Shown: one piece after another, positions 1 through 10,805 of the stretch
Position numbering within the stretch: position 1 is the stretch's first letter
Layout: every line of letters begins with the position of its first letter
The notes under the pieces: model-generated
The model's input: only the letters and a program-made list of their open reading frames with translations
Database searches by the model: none
Told to the model about the DNA's origin: nothing
Program-made: the position numbers and the translations under genes
Assembly (NCBI RefSeq): GCF_010389155.1
Contig: NC_057762.1
Span: 35,462,055-35,526,054 of the forward strand
Length of the DNA: 64,000 nt
Direction of reading: 5' to 3'
From: Erigeron canadensis
Taxonomy: Eukaryota; Streptophyta; Magnoliopsida; Asterales; Asteraceae

Positions 1-937
1 TGTACGTAATTAGTCTAATAAGACTTTATCACGGAATAAATGAATTTCTATTAGATTTGGGCTTATTGAGCGTTTAGACGTTAGAAAAATTGTATGTGGA
101 CTCGAGAACAGGAGGAATGCTAGTTGTCTTGTGGAAATGCCAAACTTAGTAAAATACTTAAAATTAAATCAAGTAAAGATTTAATAAGTAAAAATAGACA
201 TGTTTATATCCGTTAGAAAGCTATTAAAAAGTTACGTTTAAATATGATGACAAAATAAATTTATGGGTCATGAGTCTTGTAAAATGGTCGAGTCAAACGA
301 GTTTTGTGAAGGTCAAAGATGGTCAACTCGGTCAAGGGTCATGGGTGGGAACTAACAAAACCCTAACCCTAACTCCATTTCTCTCATTTCTTCCCCCTCC
401 CCTTCTCACTTCACTCCCTCTCCTCCCTCTCTTCTCTCCACAGCCGCCTCCTCCCTCTCTCTCTATACCAGCGATCGGCCACCACCATCCACCATTATAT
501 CGTTGTATGTGTGTATATCGTTGGATCCGAAATCGTTGTTAACATAAATAAGTTTTCGGTTGCATATATATATCCGAAATCCGAATTATATGTGACTTTG
601 GTTTAGTTTTTGGTCTTGGAAATCGGTTATGGTTCATAGATCCACCGGAAACTTGATTTTCGTTCGGTCAACATTAGTCAAACCGCCGGTCAAACTTGGT
701 CAAACCGGCCAGAAAAGAGTTTTGGTTCAAAAATTGGATTTGATTTGTATTTTGGTGTTAGGTCAAATTTTTGGTTCGGTCAAACTTGGTCAACGACGGC
801 TTATTGATAAGGATTAGGGTTTTGGGTATTATTTGGTCATTTAGTCAAAAATTAAAGTATTTAAACAAAGTTAAATGGTATTTGAATTAATTGATCTATA
901 TTTAAAATTTAATCCCAAATTTTTATAATAAAGAAAT

Positions 938-973
<36 letters not shown>

Positions 974-2249
974 GTATATATATATATAGATACATTAAAG
1001 ACTAATTTGAATATATATATACATAAATATATTAAAAGACCAATTTAAGCATATACATATATATTAAAAAGACGTTGAAAGGACCATTTATAAATTATAC
1101 ATTCGTTAAACGACAGTAATGACTTATCGGACTTCTTAGACTTTATAACGACTATATATATATAGACAAAGAATAAAAAAAAAAGACTTTGTAAAGACGA
1201 TGTACCAACTATATGACATTCCGGACTTAATATATTTTATAATGACGTTGACACGAAAACTTAACGGATATAAACAATAAAACGGGACATTATTAAATGA
1301 ACTATTTCCTTGGACAACTTATAAGGACAAAAAGACTATTAATAATAGTATGACATTTGATGAGATATAATGGCATTTCCTAAGAAACTAGTATAGGACA
1401 TGGACTTATACAATTTAGTAAGTACTTACTGGATGACTTGTGGACAATGTAGGACTTTTGGACAGATAGTGAACTCATTTCAAGTGTATTTGACTGTTCG
1501 TGTTCTTGTTCGTTCATCTAGGGTATTTGTGCTTGTGCTGCTTTCAGGTGAGTTTCGTAGCACCTCTTTTTATAAGTTTTGGGGTGGAAAGTATACTTAT
1601 TTTCAAACAGTTTTGTCGATTTCTGTTTTATGTTCAATATTGAGCCTGTGCGTATAGAGTTACTTGTGCCATTTGACGTGCTTGATCTTGGGTATGTGTG
1701 TGATTATGTGTTTATTTGTTGTGCTTTGGACGTACTTAATGTGTGTGTTGAGACTTGAGACTTTGGACTAAGGCAGGTACCGTAAGACCAGACTTTGTGA
1801 CATTGAGACTTTTGGACTTATTATGGCGTAACTCTGCTCGTTATATATTGAACTATTACTGGTTTAGACTTAAAATAATCGACAAAAGACATATCTCTTT
1901 GACTAGACTTTTGATTAAAACCTACGAACTCACCAACCTTTGTGTTGACGCGTTTTAGTATACTTTTCAGGTGCTCAGGTTAATCAAGGATAAAGACTGC
2001 TATGCTAGGCTTGGACTTCGGAGATTAGTGCTCCTCTATTTATTTTCAGACTTTAAGACTACATGCCTTGGAATATTTCTTTATGGACTTGGTTGTAATA
2101 AGCTATTTTAGCACTGTTATGACTTTGAACTCATGTATTTGGGAATATATTTATTATATTCTATTTCATTTAGCAGTATCTATGTAATTCCATGTCGTAC
2201 TGTACTTTTCATGACACCTCATGTTTCCACCAACGGTGGGGTGTTACAC
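1..2249 (-). mobile_element. Partial Ty3/gypsy-type LTR (putative), running off the window start
   Basis: The right edge reads GGTGGGGTGTTACA, which on the minus strand is the TGTAACACCCC start typical of long plant gypsy LTRs. It breaks a copia reading frame exactly there: the copia RNase H frame resumes at about 2250. No open reading frame of note lies inside. The stretch contains GGTCAAA-rich text at about 640-800, an AT dinucleotide run at about 940-985, and a pyrimidine-rich tract with two CCCTAA units at about 358-440. The left edge is outside the window, so a solo LTR and a full element cannot be told apart. The family is inferred from the terminal motif only. Confidence 0.45.
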
Positions 2250-2920
2250 TACACCTAATGAGGTGGAGCGTATGCGAAAAATCCCTTATGCGTCGGCTGT
2301 GGGATCTGTTATGTATGCGGTAAGATGCACTAGACCTGATATTGCGTTCGCGCAAAATGTAGTTAGCCACTATCAGCAAAATCCTGGATAGGATCATTGA
2401 ATTGCTGTAAAGAATATTCTTATGTACATGTGTGCTACTAAAGAGTTATTCTTGGTGTATGGAAGAAATCCTGATCCAGAATTCAAAGTGAATAGATACT
2501 GTGATGTTGGATTTTAGACTGATAAATGTGATTCAAAATATCAATCGGGATACGTCTTCATTGTTTAAATGAAGGCACGGTGGAATGCTATGAGCTAAAA
2601 ACCACAGTTGCCGTACCTACAACAGAGTCTGAGTACATTGTCGTCTCAGAAGCCGCAATGGAAGCAGTCTGGATAAGGAAGTTCACTAGCGGGCTTGACG
2701 TGATCCCCTCCAGTGACTTACCCAATGATATGTACTGTGATAATACCGGTGCATTAATCATTGCCAACGAACCCGGAGTTCAGAAAGGTGCCAGACATTA
2801 TTACTCAAAGTTCACACAGATTTTAACTTAGCTGATCCTTTCACAAAAGCTTTGTCTAGGCCCAAGCTTGAAAGGCATGCCGAGGGCATAGGACATAAAT
2901 TAACTAGTTATTTCATGTAA
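2250..2920 (+). pseudogene. Ty1/copia pol remnant (end of reverse transcriptase and RNase H)
   Basis: Translation gives fragments of copia pol in order. KIPYASAVGSVMYA and TRPDIAFA (about 2280-2350) mark the end of reverse transcriptase. SEYIVVSEAAMEAVW and YCDNTGALIIANEP (2620-2780) are RNase H core motifs, and LADPFTKALS (about 2825-2855) is the usual C-terminal copia signature. The frame is broken by several stops (about 2388, 2516, 2567) and frameshifts, so it is dead. The 5' part of the element is cut off by the LTR ending at 2249, and the 3' side runs into the LTR at 2950. Confidence 0.88.
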
Positions 2921-2939
2921 ATCTGTTGTTTCGGTATTT

Positions 2940-2949
2940 GGATAAGGGA
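2940..2949 (+). other. Putative polypurine tract of the copia element
   Basis: The purine-rich stretch GGATAAGGGA lies immediately before the TG that opens the 3' LTR, after the end of pol. This is the position expected of a plus-strand primer. It is short and has one T, as many copia tracts do. Confidence 0.5.
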
Positions 2950-4467
2950 TGTTAAACAATTTATATTTTCTATAATGAAATAAAATACTTGATATGTTTG
3001 ATTTCATTCAATATTAAATTGTGTCCTATATTTGCATGTTTAATCTTTGAATATTTCATTTAATATTTATATATTATTGAATATTCTAAATTATCCATTG
3101 TCGATTAATTATATGGGAATATAGTTAAACTAAGACAAATGTGAGTGATTGGTTATATTATTGGAATATGTAATGGATGGTTCCCACCAAACTTACATGA
3201 TATCCATAGCGGATGCATATCAAACTACCCCACTAACGAATTATCACTTTATGGATTGACGTCATTAAGTGAAATTCGCAAATGGTTACTTTTATTGATC
3301 CTTTGACTTGAGATACAAGTAGGTCAGCATATATGAATCGCACTTACTAGATATAGTTCTAACTCACCTGAATAAGGGGATACATAAAGGGCTATTTTCA
3401 GAAAGCGTCGTGAAATATGATGACTGACACGTGTAGTCAATATAGGATTTGTACCTTCAATTTGAAATTGAAGTATGATACCGTGTGGCGCCCTCATTAG
3501 GACTAATTAAGATGTTTGCATGGCCGTGCCCAAATAAATCCAGATAGTTCTCAATTATATTTGGTAATCATTAATTAGTTATAGAATGAGAAACATAATC
3601 GTTAAATTATGAAATGATCTCGATCCATATTCATATTTAACAAAGGTATCGGAACAAAGGGATAATAAATACCTTAACCATTTAAAACTATACTTAAATG
3701 TTTTCAGGAGCATTAGCGTGTTGCTAGACGCTTACCAATGTTATTACCTTCATTCGTTACGAGCTCAAGTGGGAGCTTTTAGAATATGATCACGTAAAAT
3801 GAACGTATGTCTGAAAAGTATTTAAGCCTACGGGGTCACACATCAACATGAATGTAACTATAATTAATTAATATATTAAATGTAATTTATTAATTAATTT
3901 GATCACGAAAAACTAACGGTCGTCTGTTAAATGTTAATAGTTAACGGTACTTAACTGACGGACTTAACGGATGAGACAATTGTGATTAAATGAAAAATTA
4001 AGAAACCCCCTAGAATCTTCCTAGAGGGGGGACGGCTACACATAGGGGTTTTTTTTAGAAAACCCTAAACTTGTTTTTCAAGCAAAAGTTTGGCTATAAA
4101 TACAAACCCTTTTCTTAAGTTTTTCAGACACAATTATTAAGGTTTTCTAAAACCCTAAAATTCTCTCCTCCCCCCTCTCTCTTGGTTTCGGCCACTCCTC
4201 ACAAAAACAAAGGGTTTCGGGTTTTGTTTGGTTCGTGTGAAAGGGTATTAACAAAGGGTTGTTTGTTCGTGATCAAGTACTAGCATACGTACGTTCCAAC
4301 GTTGAGTGTGCAATCGTAGAGACGTTAATTTAAACCTTTTTCTCGTTTTAATCTCTCCATTATAAGGTACATATTCTATACTTTGGTTAATTAATTAAAC
4401 TGCATAGATCTTGTCTTCCGTTGCGTACTTTGTGATTTGATTTGATAAATAGTTATATAACCCAACA
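2950..4467 (+). repeat. 3' LTR of the copia element (about 1.5 kb)
   Basis: It begins TGTTAAAC and ends CCCAACA, giving a TGTT/AACA inverted terminus. The left edge follows the pol end and a purine tract. The right edge is confirmed independently: homology between the two COX6A 3' copies starts exactly at 4468 (AGTTATTCCC, matching 5891). The LTR carries a TATA box (TATAAATA, 4095-4102) and AAACCCTAA motifs on either side of it. No second LTR is in the window, so age cannot be estimated. Confidence 0.75.
4095..4102 (+). promoter_or_regulatory. TATA box in the copia LTR
   Basis: TATAAATA lies about 370 bp before the LTR end and is followed by a pyrimidine-rich transcript-start-like region. 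AAACCCTAA (telo-box-like) motifs occur at about 4065 and 4147. Confidence 0.5.
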
Positions 4468-5202
4468 AGTTATTCCCATAGACCCGTTCTGCAAGGCCGA
4501 CCTTACGCTCCAATGGTGTTCTTGACTTCATAGAAGCCATCTGGACCTGAGAAAACCATAGAAGTTAGGATTAAACAGTTATTTAGTTACACTAAATGTG
4601 ACTGTTTAAAACCAAACAGTTTTATAGATGAGCACATAATACAAATAAGGAAGCTGTATGAATTCTCCGAATGTTAACCATACAACCTACCTATTTCAAT
4701 GAAACACCCAGCCTAACTAAGTTGATATTTACCAATGCCTGAGTTAATAACTCGCGATGACCTTTTTCATGACCTATATCATTTCTAACGAGCTCAATCA
4801 CATCTTGTACGCAGGTCCTTTGTCATGTGCCTGTTATGTCTTCTAGTTTTGTAACTTTTTTAAAGAGTATTAATTATCATGTTGCAAGGAACCCCGAACC
4901 AACATGACAGCATAATAGTACAATTAACCGGCATTTTGCTCAAAAAATACAATTTTTTTAGCATAATTTTGATAAGTAAAATGTACAAGACCCAATCATA
5001 AATGAGTGATGAAAAACACTTGATGTTCCATGCCTAACCTGCTATCTTAGGGGTTAATACCTCATTCTGTTAAACAAAGAGGAACAACTGTCAAACAGGT
5101 TGGCTTTATTTTGATTTTATGTGAACAAGCCGATAATGATAATATCAGATCATCATAGCCCGCAGTTATATAAAAACATATATAGTAACATACCCCATGG
5201 AA
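4468..5202 (-). pseudogene. Truncated duplicate of the COX6A 3' end (exon 3 tail, intron 3, exon 4)
   Basis: On the minus strand this copies the end of the COX6A gene upstream. It has the last bases of exon 3 with its GTATGT donor (5192-5202), a 647-nt intron (4547-5193) and a terminal exon (4503-4546). That exon starts GPDGFYEVK and then loses one G relative to the intact copy, so it reads into a different short tail and stops at 4503. The intron lacks the roughly 3-kb block found in the main gene, so it looks like the pre-insertion state. The copy starts mid-exon 3 and has no exons 1-2 of its own. It could act only as an alternative last exon for the main gene. A copia LTR abuts its downstream side. 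Confidence 0.82.
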
Positions 5203-5890
5203 GAGATTTCAGCCAAGACCTAAAGAGAATGCTAATGTTTAAACAAGAATTGGAACTCTCTTACGATGAGAAGAATTAAGCGAAACATTTTTCCTTGTGA
5301 CGGATATGAAGCTTGGAGAGAATGAACTGGTTAAGTTGGAAGCTGCCTGATGCACGTTGCTGCATAAAATGTCTCTGTTTTGCTGCTGTTGATTTGTGCT
5401 TTGTGTCGCTTCAAGTATTGCGATTACGTTCAATGTTGATATGTTTTCGTTATGCCATTCGTCACTCCTAATAACAAAAGCAGCAAACTTATTAGTGTTA
5501 CTTATACAAAGTATATAAATGTATTTATCAAACTTATTCTTAATCTTATGAATCTATGTTCAATGCCAAGTAAAAATATCATAATAAAAACTTTTAGTTT
5601 GCCAACTAACATGATATTTCCAATAGAGCCAAAAAAACTAAAAAACAGCAAGCGATGTTTAGATAGGTACATTGCATCAAAACTTATAGTCAACCACAGG
5701 TACAAAGGGTAACATAACTATAAGCCAATTTCTGAAATACATGAAGAAGTGCATTCATTAACTCTTTATTTGCACAGGAAGCAACATGAGAACGGATATC
5801 AACCAAAACCAATAACACCATAGAATGATGAAATTATCATTACATAGTCTTGAAGAAAAGACAACACTGATTGACAGAAAAGTGATGATC
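5203..5890. other. Spacer between the two COX6A 3' copies
   Basis: No recognisable gene. It probably is 3'-flanking DNA of COX6A that was carried in the tandem duplication, because it sits between the exon 4 end of the main gene and the truncated exon 3 of the duplicate. Short open frames on both strands (for example 5452-5712) have no recognisable motif. Confidence 0.5.
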
Positions 5891-5933
5891 AGTTATTCCC
5901 ATAGACCCGTGGTGCAAGGTCGACCTTTACACT

Positions 5934-8900
5934 TCAGTGGTGTTCCTTGACTTCAAAGAGGCCATCTGGACCTGAGAAAACCATAGAAATTAGGATTAAA
6001 CAGTTATCTATTTACACTAAATGTGACTGATTAAAACAGAACAGTTGCATGGATGAGTACATAATACAAATAAGGAAGCTGTATGAATTCTTCGAATGTT
6101 AACCATACAACCTAACTATTCAATGAAACAAACCACTTTCATATTCAGCAGTATCTGAGTTAATACTCTGCTTGTAAATGACCCATATCATTTCTAACGA
6201 GTGCAATCACATCTTGGACACAAGTCCTTTGTTATGTGCCTATTACATGTCCTGACTTTGCAACTTTTTAGAGAGTATTACCATGTTGCAAGGAACGCCA
6301 AACCAACATGACGACATAATAGTACAACCGGCACTTTGCTCAAGACATTACACTTTTTGTTTGCATATTTTGAAAAATAAAATATACAAAACCAACTTCA
6401 TGTACATCAGGAAGTTCAATAACTAGTGCTACAGATGACCTTCACAACTGTTTGGTTATCCAAACATTTGACACTTTAAACAATTTTGTATGAGAACCTT
6501 AGAGACTATTATCTAGTACATGTGCCAACCATTAATGAGTCATGAATAACATTTGATGCTCCATGCCTAACCTGCTACTCTAAGAATTTAATACCTCATA
6601 CTGTTAAACAAAGAGAAACAACTGTTAAACAGGTTGGCTTTATTTTGATTTTATTAACGAATAACGATGAGAAAGAGTGTGTACAAGATCAAGGGAGGTT
6701 GGGCTTAAAATCCTTGTAACAATGGAACAAGGCTTTGCTAGTTAAAAAAATACAGAATATAGTTGACAAAATAAGTATTGTGAGTCTTGAAAAAAAGATG
6801 AGAGGTTTCTTATGGTCTCAAGGCTCGGTGACAAAAGGAAAAGCAAAAGTCTCCTGGAAACAGGTATGTCTCCCCAAGACTGAAGGTGGGTTGGGTATAA
6901 AGACAATAACTGAAGTTAATAAAGCCTTAATGGCTACTCATATATGGAGCATCCTCACTAGACGAAACTCTCTATGGGTTGAATGGATCTACTCCTATAA
7001 GTTAAAAGGAAACAGCTTCTGGGAGGTTGTCCCAAAAGGAAATATGAGTTGGGGTTGGAGAAAACTGCTCCAAGTTCGTGATATTATTAGACCCTATATT
7101 TGGAAACGCATTGGTAATGGCTTAGACACACATGTGTGGAGCGACACCTGGTCCTCCCAGGGTCCTCTTAGAGCTGTAATTACACCAAGGGATATTGCCA
7201 GAGCGGGTTTCAATTTAAACTCCAAAGTTGCTGAGGTTGTAAATGATGGAGAGTGGAAATGGCCACGGGCCTGGTATGATCTATACCCGGTCTTATTAAA
7301 CCTCCAACCCCCGCAATTGATCAATAAAAGGGATGAACTTACTTGGTATGACACTAATGGTGTCGAGCAGCCATTCTCGGCCAGTGTAGTGTGGAATACT
7401 ATAAGACAAAAGCAGCCAAATGTAGAGTGGGTTAAATTGGTTTGGTTTTCAGAGTGTATCCCCAGGCACTCTTTCCATATGTGGTTGGTTCTTAATATGA
7501 AGCTCAGGACGCAAGATAGAATGAAGCCATGGGATGTCGGAGGGGCTGTAAACTTGAACCTCATGTGTTACCCCCTATGTAACACCGGAATTGACTCACA
7601 TAACCATCTATTCTTTGAATTTCAGTTCTCAATGCAAGTATGGACATTAGTGAAGCCGTTTGCTCAAATGCAACTTGTACCAGCAAAATGGGAGAACATA
7701 ATTAGCTACTTAACTCCCATCTCTAAGAAGAGATCGACACAAAGTATTATAGGGAAGTTATTGGTTGCAGCTTCCACATATTTCATCTGGCAGGAACGCA
7801 ATGCAAGGTTGTTCACAAGAGATAAGAGAAGCCATGTTCAGATATGTGACTTAATCCTTGACACGGTTAGATTGCGTTTGTTGAATTTCAAGTTCAAAGA
7901 TCAAGGGAGGAATTTACATCACTTGGAAGCTTGGAAAATGCCGAGGAGCAGATTAATCAGCCCTAATGCATTGGAAGATGTTATCGTAGCAGCTACTTGG
8001 CATTGTCACAAATTGGAGATTACCTTGCCCTAATTCCTAGTTATTGTTACCGTACTTACCATCTTGGAAGTAATAGTGTTTATTGTTGCTTAATGCTTGT
8101 AATATATATATGGTATGCCATATATAAATGAATGTGATACTCTGTCACATTTCTTGTACCGAACATTACTTACGTGTTGCTATAAAATCATCGGGGTATC
8201 CCATTACCCAAATAAGTATTGTGAGTCAACTACTCAACTGGATTCATAGAGGTAGACTAAAAGGAAAAGTGTATGGGATGTGAGTGGAAAACAAGAGTTC
8301 TTGAAGCTGGAAAAGCATGTTAGAATCAAGAGATATGAGCGGGAAGAATGTTAATATGTTATAAACAAAATACGGCATGGTACTGGTGTTTCAATGTAGT
8401 ATGACATATGGTTGTTCATGAGGACCATTATGCATAATAATTATTAGCAAAAGAACATTATATGAAGTTAGATTGGCTGACGCTTGAAGAGGCCAAACAA
8501 TTGGGAAAGCAGATCTGGCAGTGCATACAAATGCCTATCTCATGGCTAAATTATTGAAAATACTGAAGACATGGTTGTTTGAAGAACTTCAATTTGCGTG
8601 AACTGTCATGAACTAAATTGATTTGCTAAAGTCAATGTGTACCGAGCCGTATGTATTATGAATGGGAAATGAGAGGAAAATTGCAAACTTGAAAGATAAT
8701 GGTAAAAGATGGTTTCCAAAGGAAACTTTATTTGCCGATGTTGCAAACTGGTGAGAAATTCACAAAACCATCACTATTGAATGTGGGTATTCATTAAAGA
8801 TGTGGGATAAGTTAAACGAAAGCGACAACTTGTTTGGAGCACCAGAAGTATGGGTGAAATATTACAAAATGATCGAGTTGTAATGTGACAATGGCATATG

Positions 8901-10205
8901 GAGTGTGATACAAAGACCGAATTTAGCTGTTGGGTATACTATGTGTGGAAGGTAAGAAAAGTAAGGAGAATCCATGGGAAGCAACACACCAACAAATAGT
9001 TGTAATGAAGCATGATGTGTTGAAGTCCTACAATCAGATCATCTAGTGATGCTGTGAAAGCAATTCAAGTATGGGGATTCCGTTAAGAGCAATCCCAAGA
9101 TAAAAAGAGAAAGAGGCTGCTATGAAGAATAAGGAACTAAAGCATGCTTAGACTGATGTACGAATGAAAATATACAGGCTTAAAAGATAAATGGTTCTTT
9201 TGTATAGGTAATACAAGTATATAGTAACGTATAACAAGAGATAGTATGAGTGGCTCGGAATTTGAAAAATCAATGATGTATAGATTTGATTATGTTCGAC
9301 TAACTTTAGTAACCCGGGGACATGTCCCTGGATGAAAAGGTTAGTTATATGCTTGTCCCTGGATGTTTGAAAGTTGATGTACTATAAATCTTTAAGACAA
9401 GCTATTGAATGTTATATCTGTATTCAAAGTCTAGCCACAAATTACAGAAAAAGAATTCTTTATGAAACTTTAGAACGCCACTATGAGTAAGCAAAGCCAA
9501 CCCTATCTAGATAATCAATGGCCACAACATGTTTGCAACCGTAACCTGTATCTATAATCAAATAACTATACAAACAAACACTTGTAAGAGTATGCACATG
9601 TGTCCAACAAAATTAGAAAAGGCCACAGGCAAAAGCAGTTATATGCGAAAGTCGCAAACCGATTATGATAATAATGAGCCCCGTGGCAGTTAAATAAAAG
9701 TATAGAAACATACCCCATGGAAACTCCTTGTTGCGAATGTGCAAGTATGGATATGGCTGCAAATGTAGACCAGAAGAGCTCAATATATATAAAGAGAAAG
9801 TGAAGAAGAAAAAATAAATAAATAAGAGGGCTTACGGGTGGTTCTTCAAAATGAGGATGGCCTTTGGATAAGTTAACAAATGCAAGAACAGAGCAAGCAA
9901 CAATCCCTACATATGTAATCTTCTCCCATTTCGAAGCCTCGCCTAGATATCATTTAAGGGTAGTTTTTAGCTACTTTTTCGATTGTCGCAGCCGACACAT
10001 ACTTAACATTTTGGGCAACTTATTAACTAGTTGACTGTGTAACTAACTCAAAGCTTATGCCGTGACATGAACCCGATGACTTGATGTGGTCAAATATGTT
10101 GAAAAATATGGAGGAAAAAATAAAATGTACACCTTGTTGTTTAAGGTGTCATTTTTAACTCGTTCCGACCCTAACTTTTCATACACTTCGATAGATATAG
10201 TATGT

Positions 10206-10236
<31 letters not shown>

Positions 10237-10630
10237 CAACATAACGAAAATCATGTTAAGAGTTAAATTCCGGTATAAGTTTTAATTGTGATCACCTGAC
10301 TCAACTTTGCCCAAAAAATAGTTATTATTGGGACAATTGAACATGTAAGTTATACACACATACAAAATGATCTAATAAAATCAACCATTTAGAAGAGAAA
10401 GAAATGAGAAATTATAATAAAAGAAACACTAAAATTTAACAAGAACATAATAAAATTGAAAATGAAATTATATATTGAATTAAATAAGAAGAGGGAAAAA
10501 GGATCGTACGAGCTTCATCCTCGACTGATGCGCCGGAAGAAAACGATCTTTTGGAAGCTATTGGATTGGGGCGGGCGCCACCGCGAAGAGATGACCGGAG
10601 GAGAGTGGACCTTATAATCGCCGATGACAT
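5934..10630 (-). CDS. COX6A: Cytochrome c oxidase subunit 6a, mitochondrial (4 exons, 102 aa)
   Basis: Exons on the minus strand: 10510-10630, 9836-9942, 9714-9756 and 5934-5971 (stop TGA). All introns are GT-AG and the phases join to 309 nt, 102 aa plus stop, about the usual plant length. The product is a small subunit of respiratory complex IV in the inner mitochondrial membrane. Residues 1 to about 36 are Arg/Ser-rich with no acidic residues, as in a mitochondrial presequence (SKRSFSS at its end). KWEKITYVGI starts the single membrane helix (about 45-65). HIRNKEFPWGPDGLFEVK near the C-terminus is the family signature, split by intron 3. That intron is 3742 nt because of a LINE-containing insertion. 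A duplicate last exon lies downstream. The open frame running past exon 1 into intron 1 should be ignored. Expression is not shown by sequence. Confidence 0.93.
6735..8033 (+). pseudogene. LINE (non-LTR retrotransposon) remnant: reverse transcriptase C-terminal region with zf-RVT domain
   Basis: An uninterrupted 432-codon frame matches the part of plant LINE ORF2 downstream of the polymerase core. MRGFLW, GGLGIKTI and SWGWRKLLQ are typical of the post-polymerase linker, and VWFSECIPRHSFHMWL begins the zf-RVT domain. The zinc-binding stretch reads CYPLC...SHNHLFFEF: the first cysteine spacing is off and the last expected cysteine is Phe, so zinc binding is probably lost. YFIWQERNARLF follows. 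The endonuclease and the catalytic YADD motif are absent, so the copy is 5'-truncated and cannot move itself. It lies antisense within COX6A intron 3. Just upstream (about 6690-6735) is a second weak GRLGLKSL-like segment, which hints at internal rearrangement. Confidence 0.85.
8160..9642. other. Unassigned part of the COX6A intron 3 insertion
   Basis: No long open frame or recognisable motif on either strand. It begins near a second copy of an 18-bp word (8210-8227) that also lies inside the LINE frame (6769-6786). It may be a decayed transposon relic. Confidence 0.4.
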
Positions 10631-10747
10631 CTTTTTAATTTGCCTTTTTTAAACCTTAATTCATGGATGAGAGAGAGCAAGTATTCTCTAATGGAGGATT
10701 AATAATGCGTATGTAAAATGGATCAACATCAGAGGCCCATATAAGTG
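10631..10747 (-). promoter_or_regulatory. COX6A proximal promoter / 5' UTR with a site II element
   Basis: TGGGCC on the minus strand (10734-10739) lies about 105 bp upstream of the start codon. TGGGCC/T 'site II' motifs are established promoter elements of plant cytochrome c and cytochrome oxidase subunit genes. A GA-rich leader (GAGAGAGAG at about 10669) lies between. No clear TATA box. The organelle-derived insertion starts only some tens of bases further upstream. Confidence 0.5.
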
Positions 10748-10805
10748 GAAAGTCAGTATTACAAGTTTTGGTATTACTAAAATATATATTTGGGAAAATT
10801 TTATA
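10748..10805 (+). repeat. 58-bp direct repeat, copy 1, flanking organellar insert
   Basis: It matches 11915-11972 at 57 of 58 bases (G10756 versus C11922). It includes GTATTACTAAAATATATATT. The two copies bracket the organelle-derived DNA. Confidence 0.9.

Larger units (their letters stand above)
6653..9642. mobile_element. Inserted block inside COX6A intron 3
   Basis: Comparison with the duplicated intron at 4547-5193 delimits this block. Homology runs to TTTTGATTTTAT (6652), is lost, and resumes near 9643 before the text leading to exon 3. TTAT occurs at both edges (6649-6652 and 9639-9642), which could be a short target duplication. The first half is a LINE remnant (ORF 6735-8033). The second half (about 8160-9642) has no recognisable domain. 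I cannot tell whether it arrived in one event or several. Confidence 0.65.

Noticed and set aside
357..372. CCCTAACCCTAA, telomere-like
   Set aside because: Only two units; more likely a telo-box-like or chance motif than an interstitial telomere.
270..542. 90-codon frame rich in Pro and Leu
   Set aside because: It arises from a pyrimidine-rich tract within a putative LTR; no motif.
7094..7564. 156-codon minus-strand frame
   Set aside because: Antisense shadow of the LINE frame.
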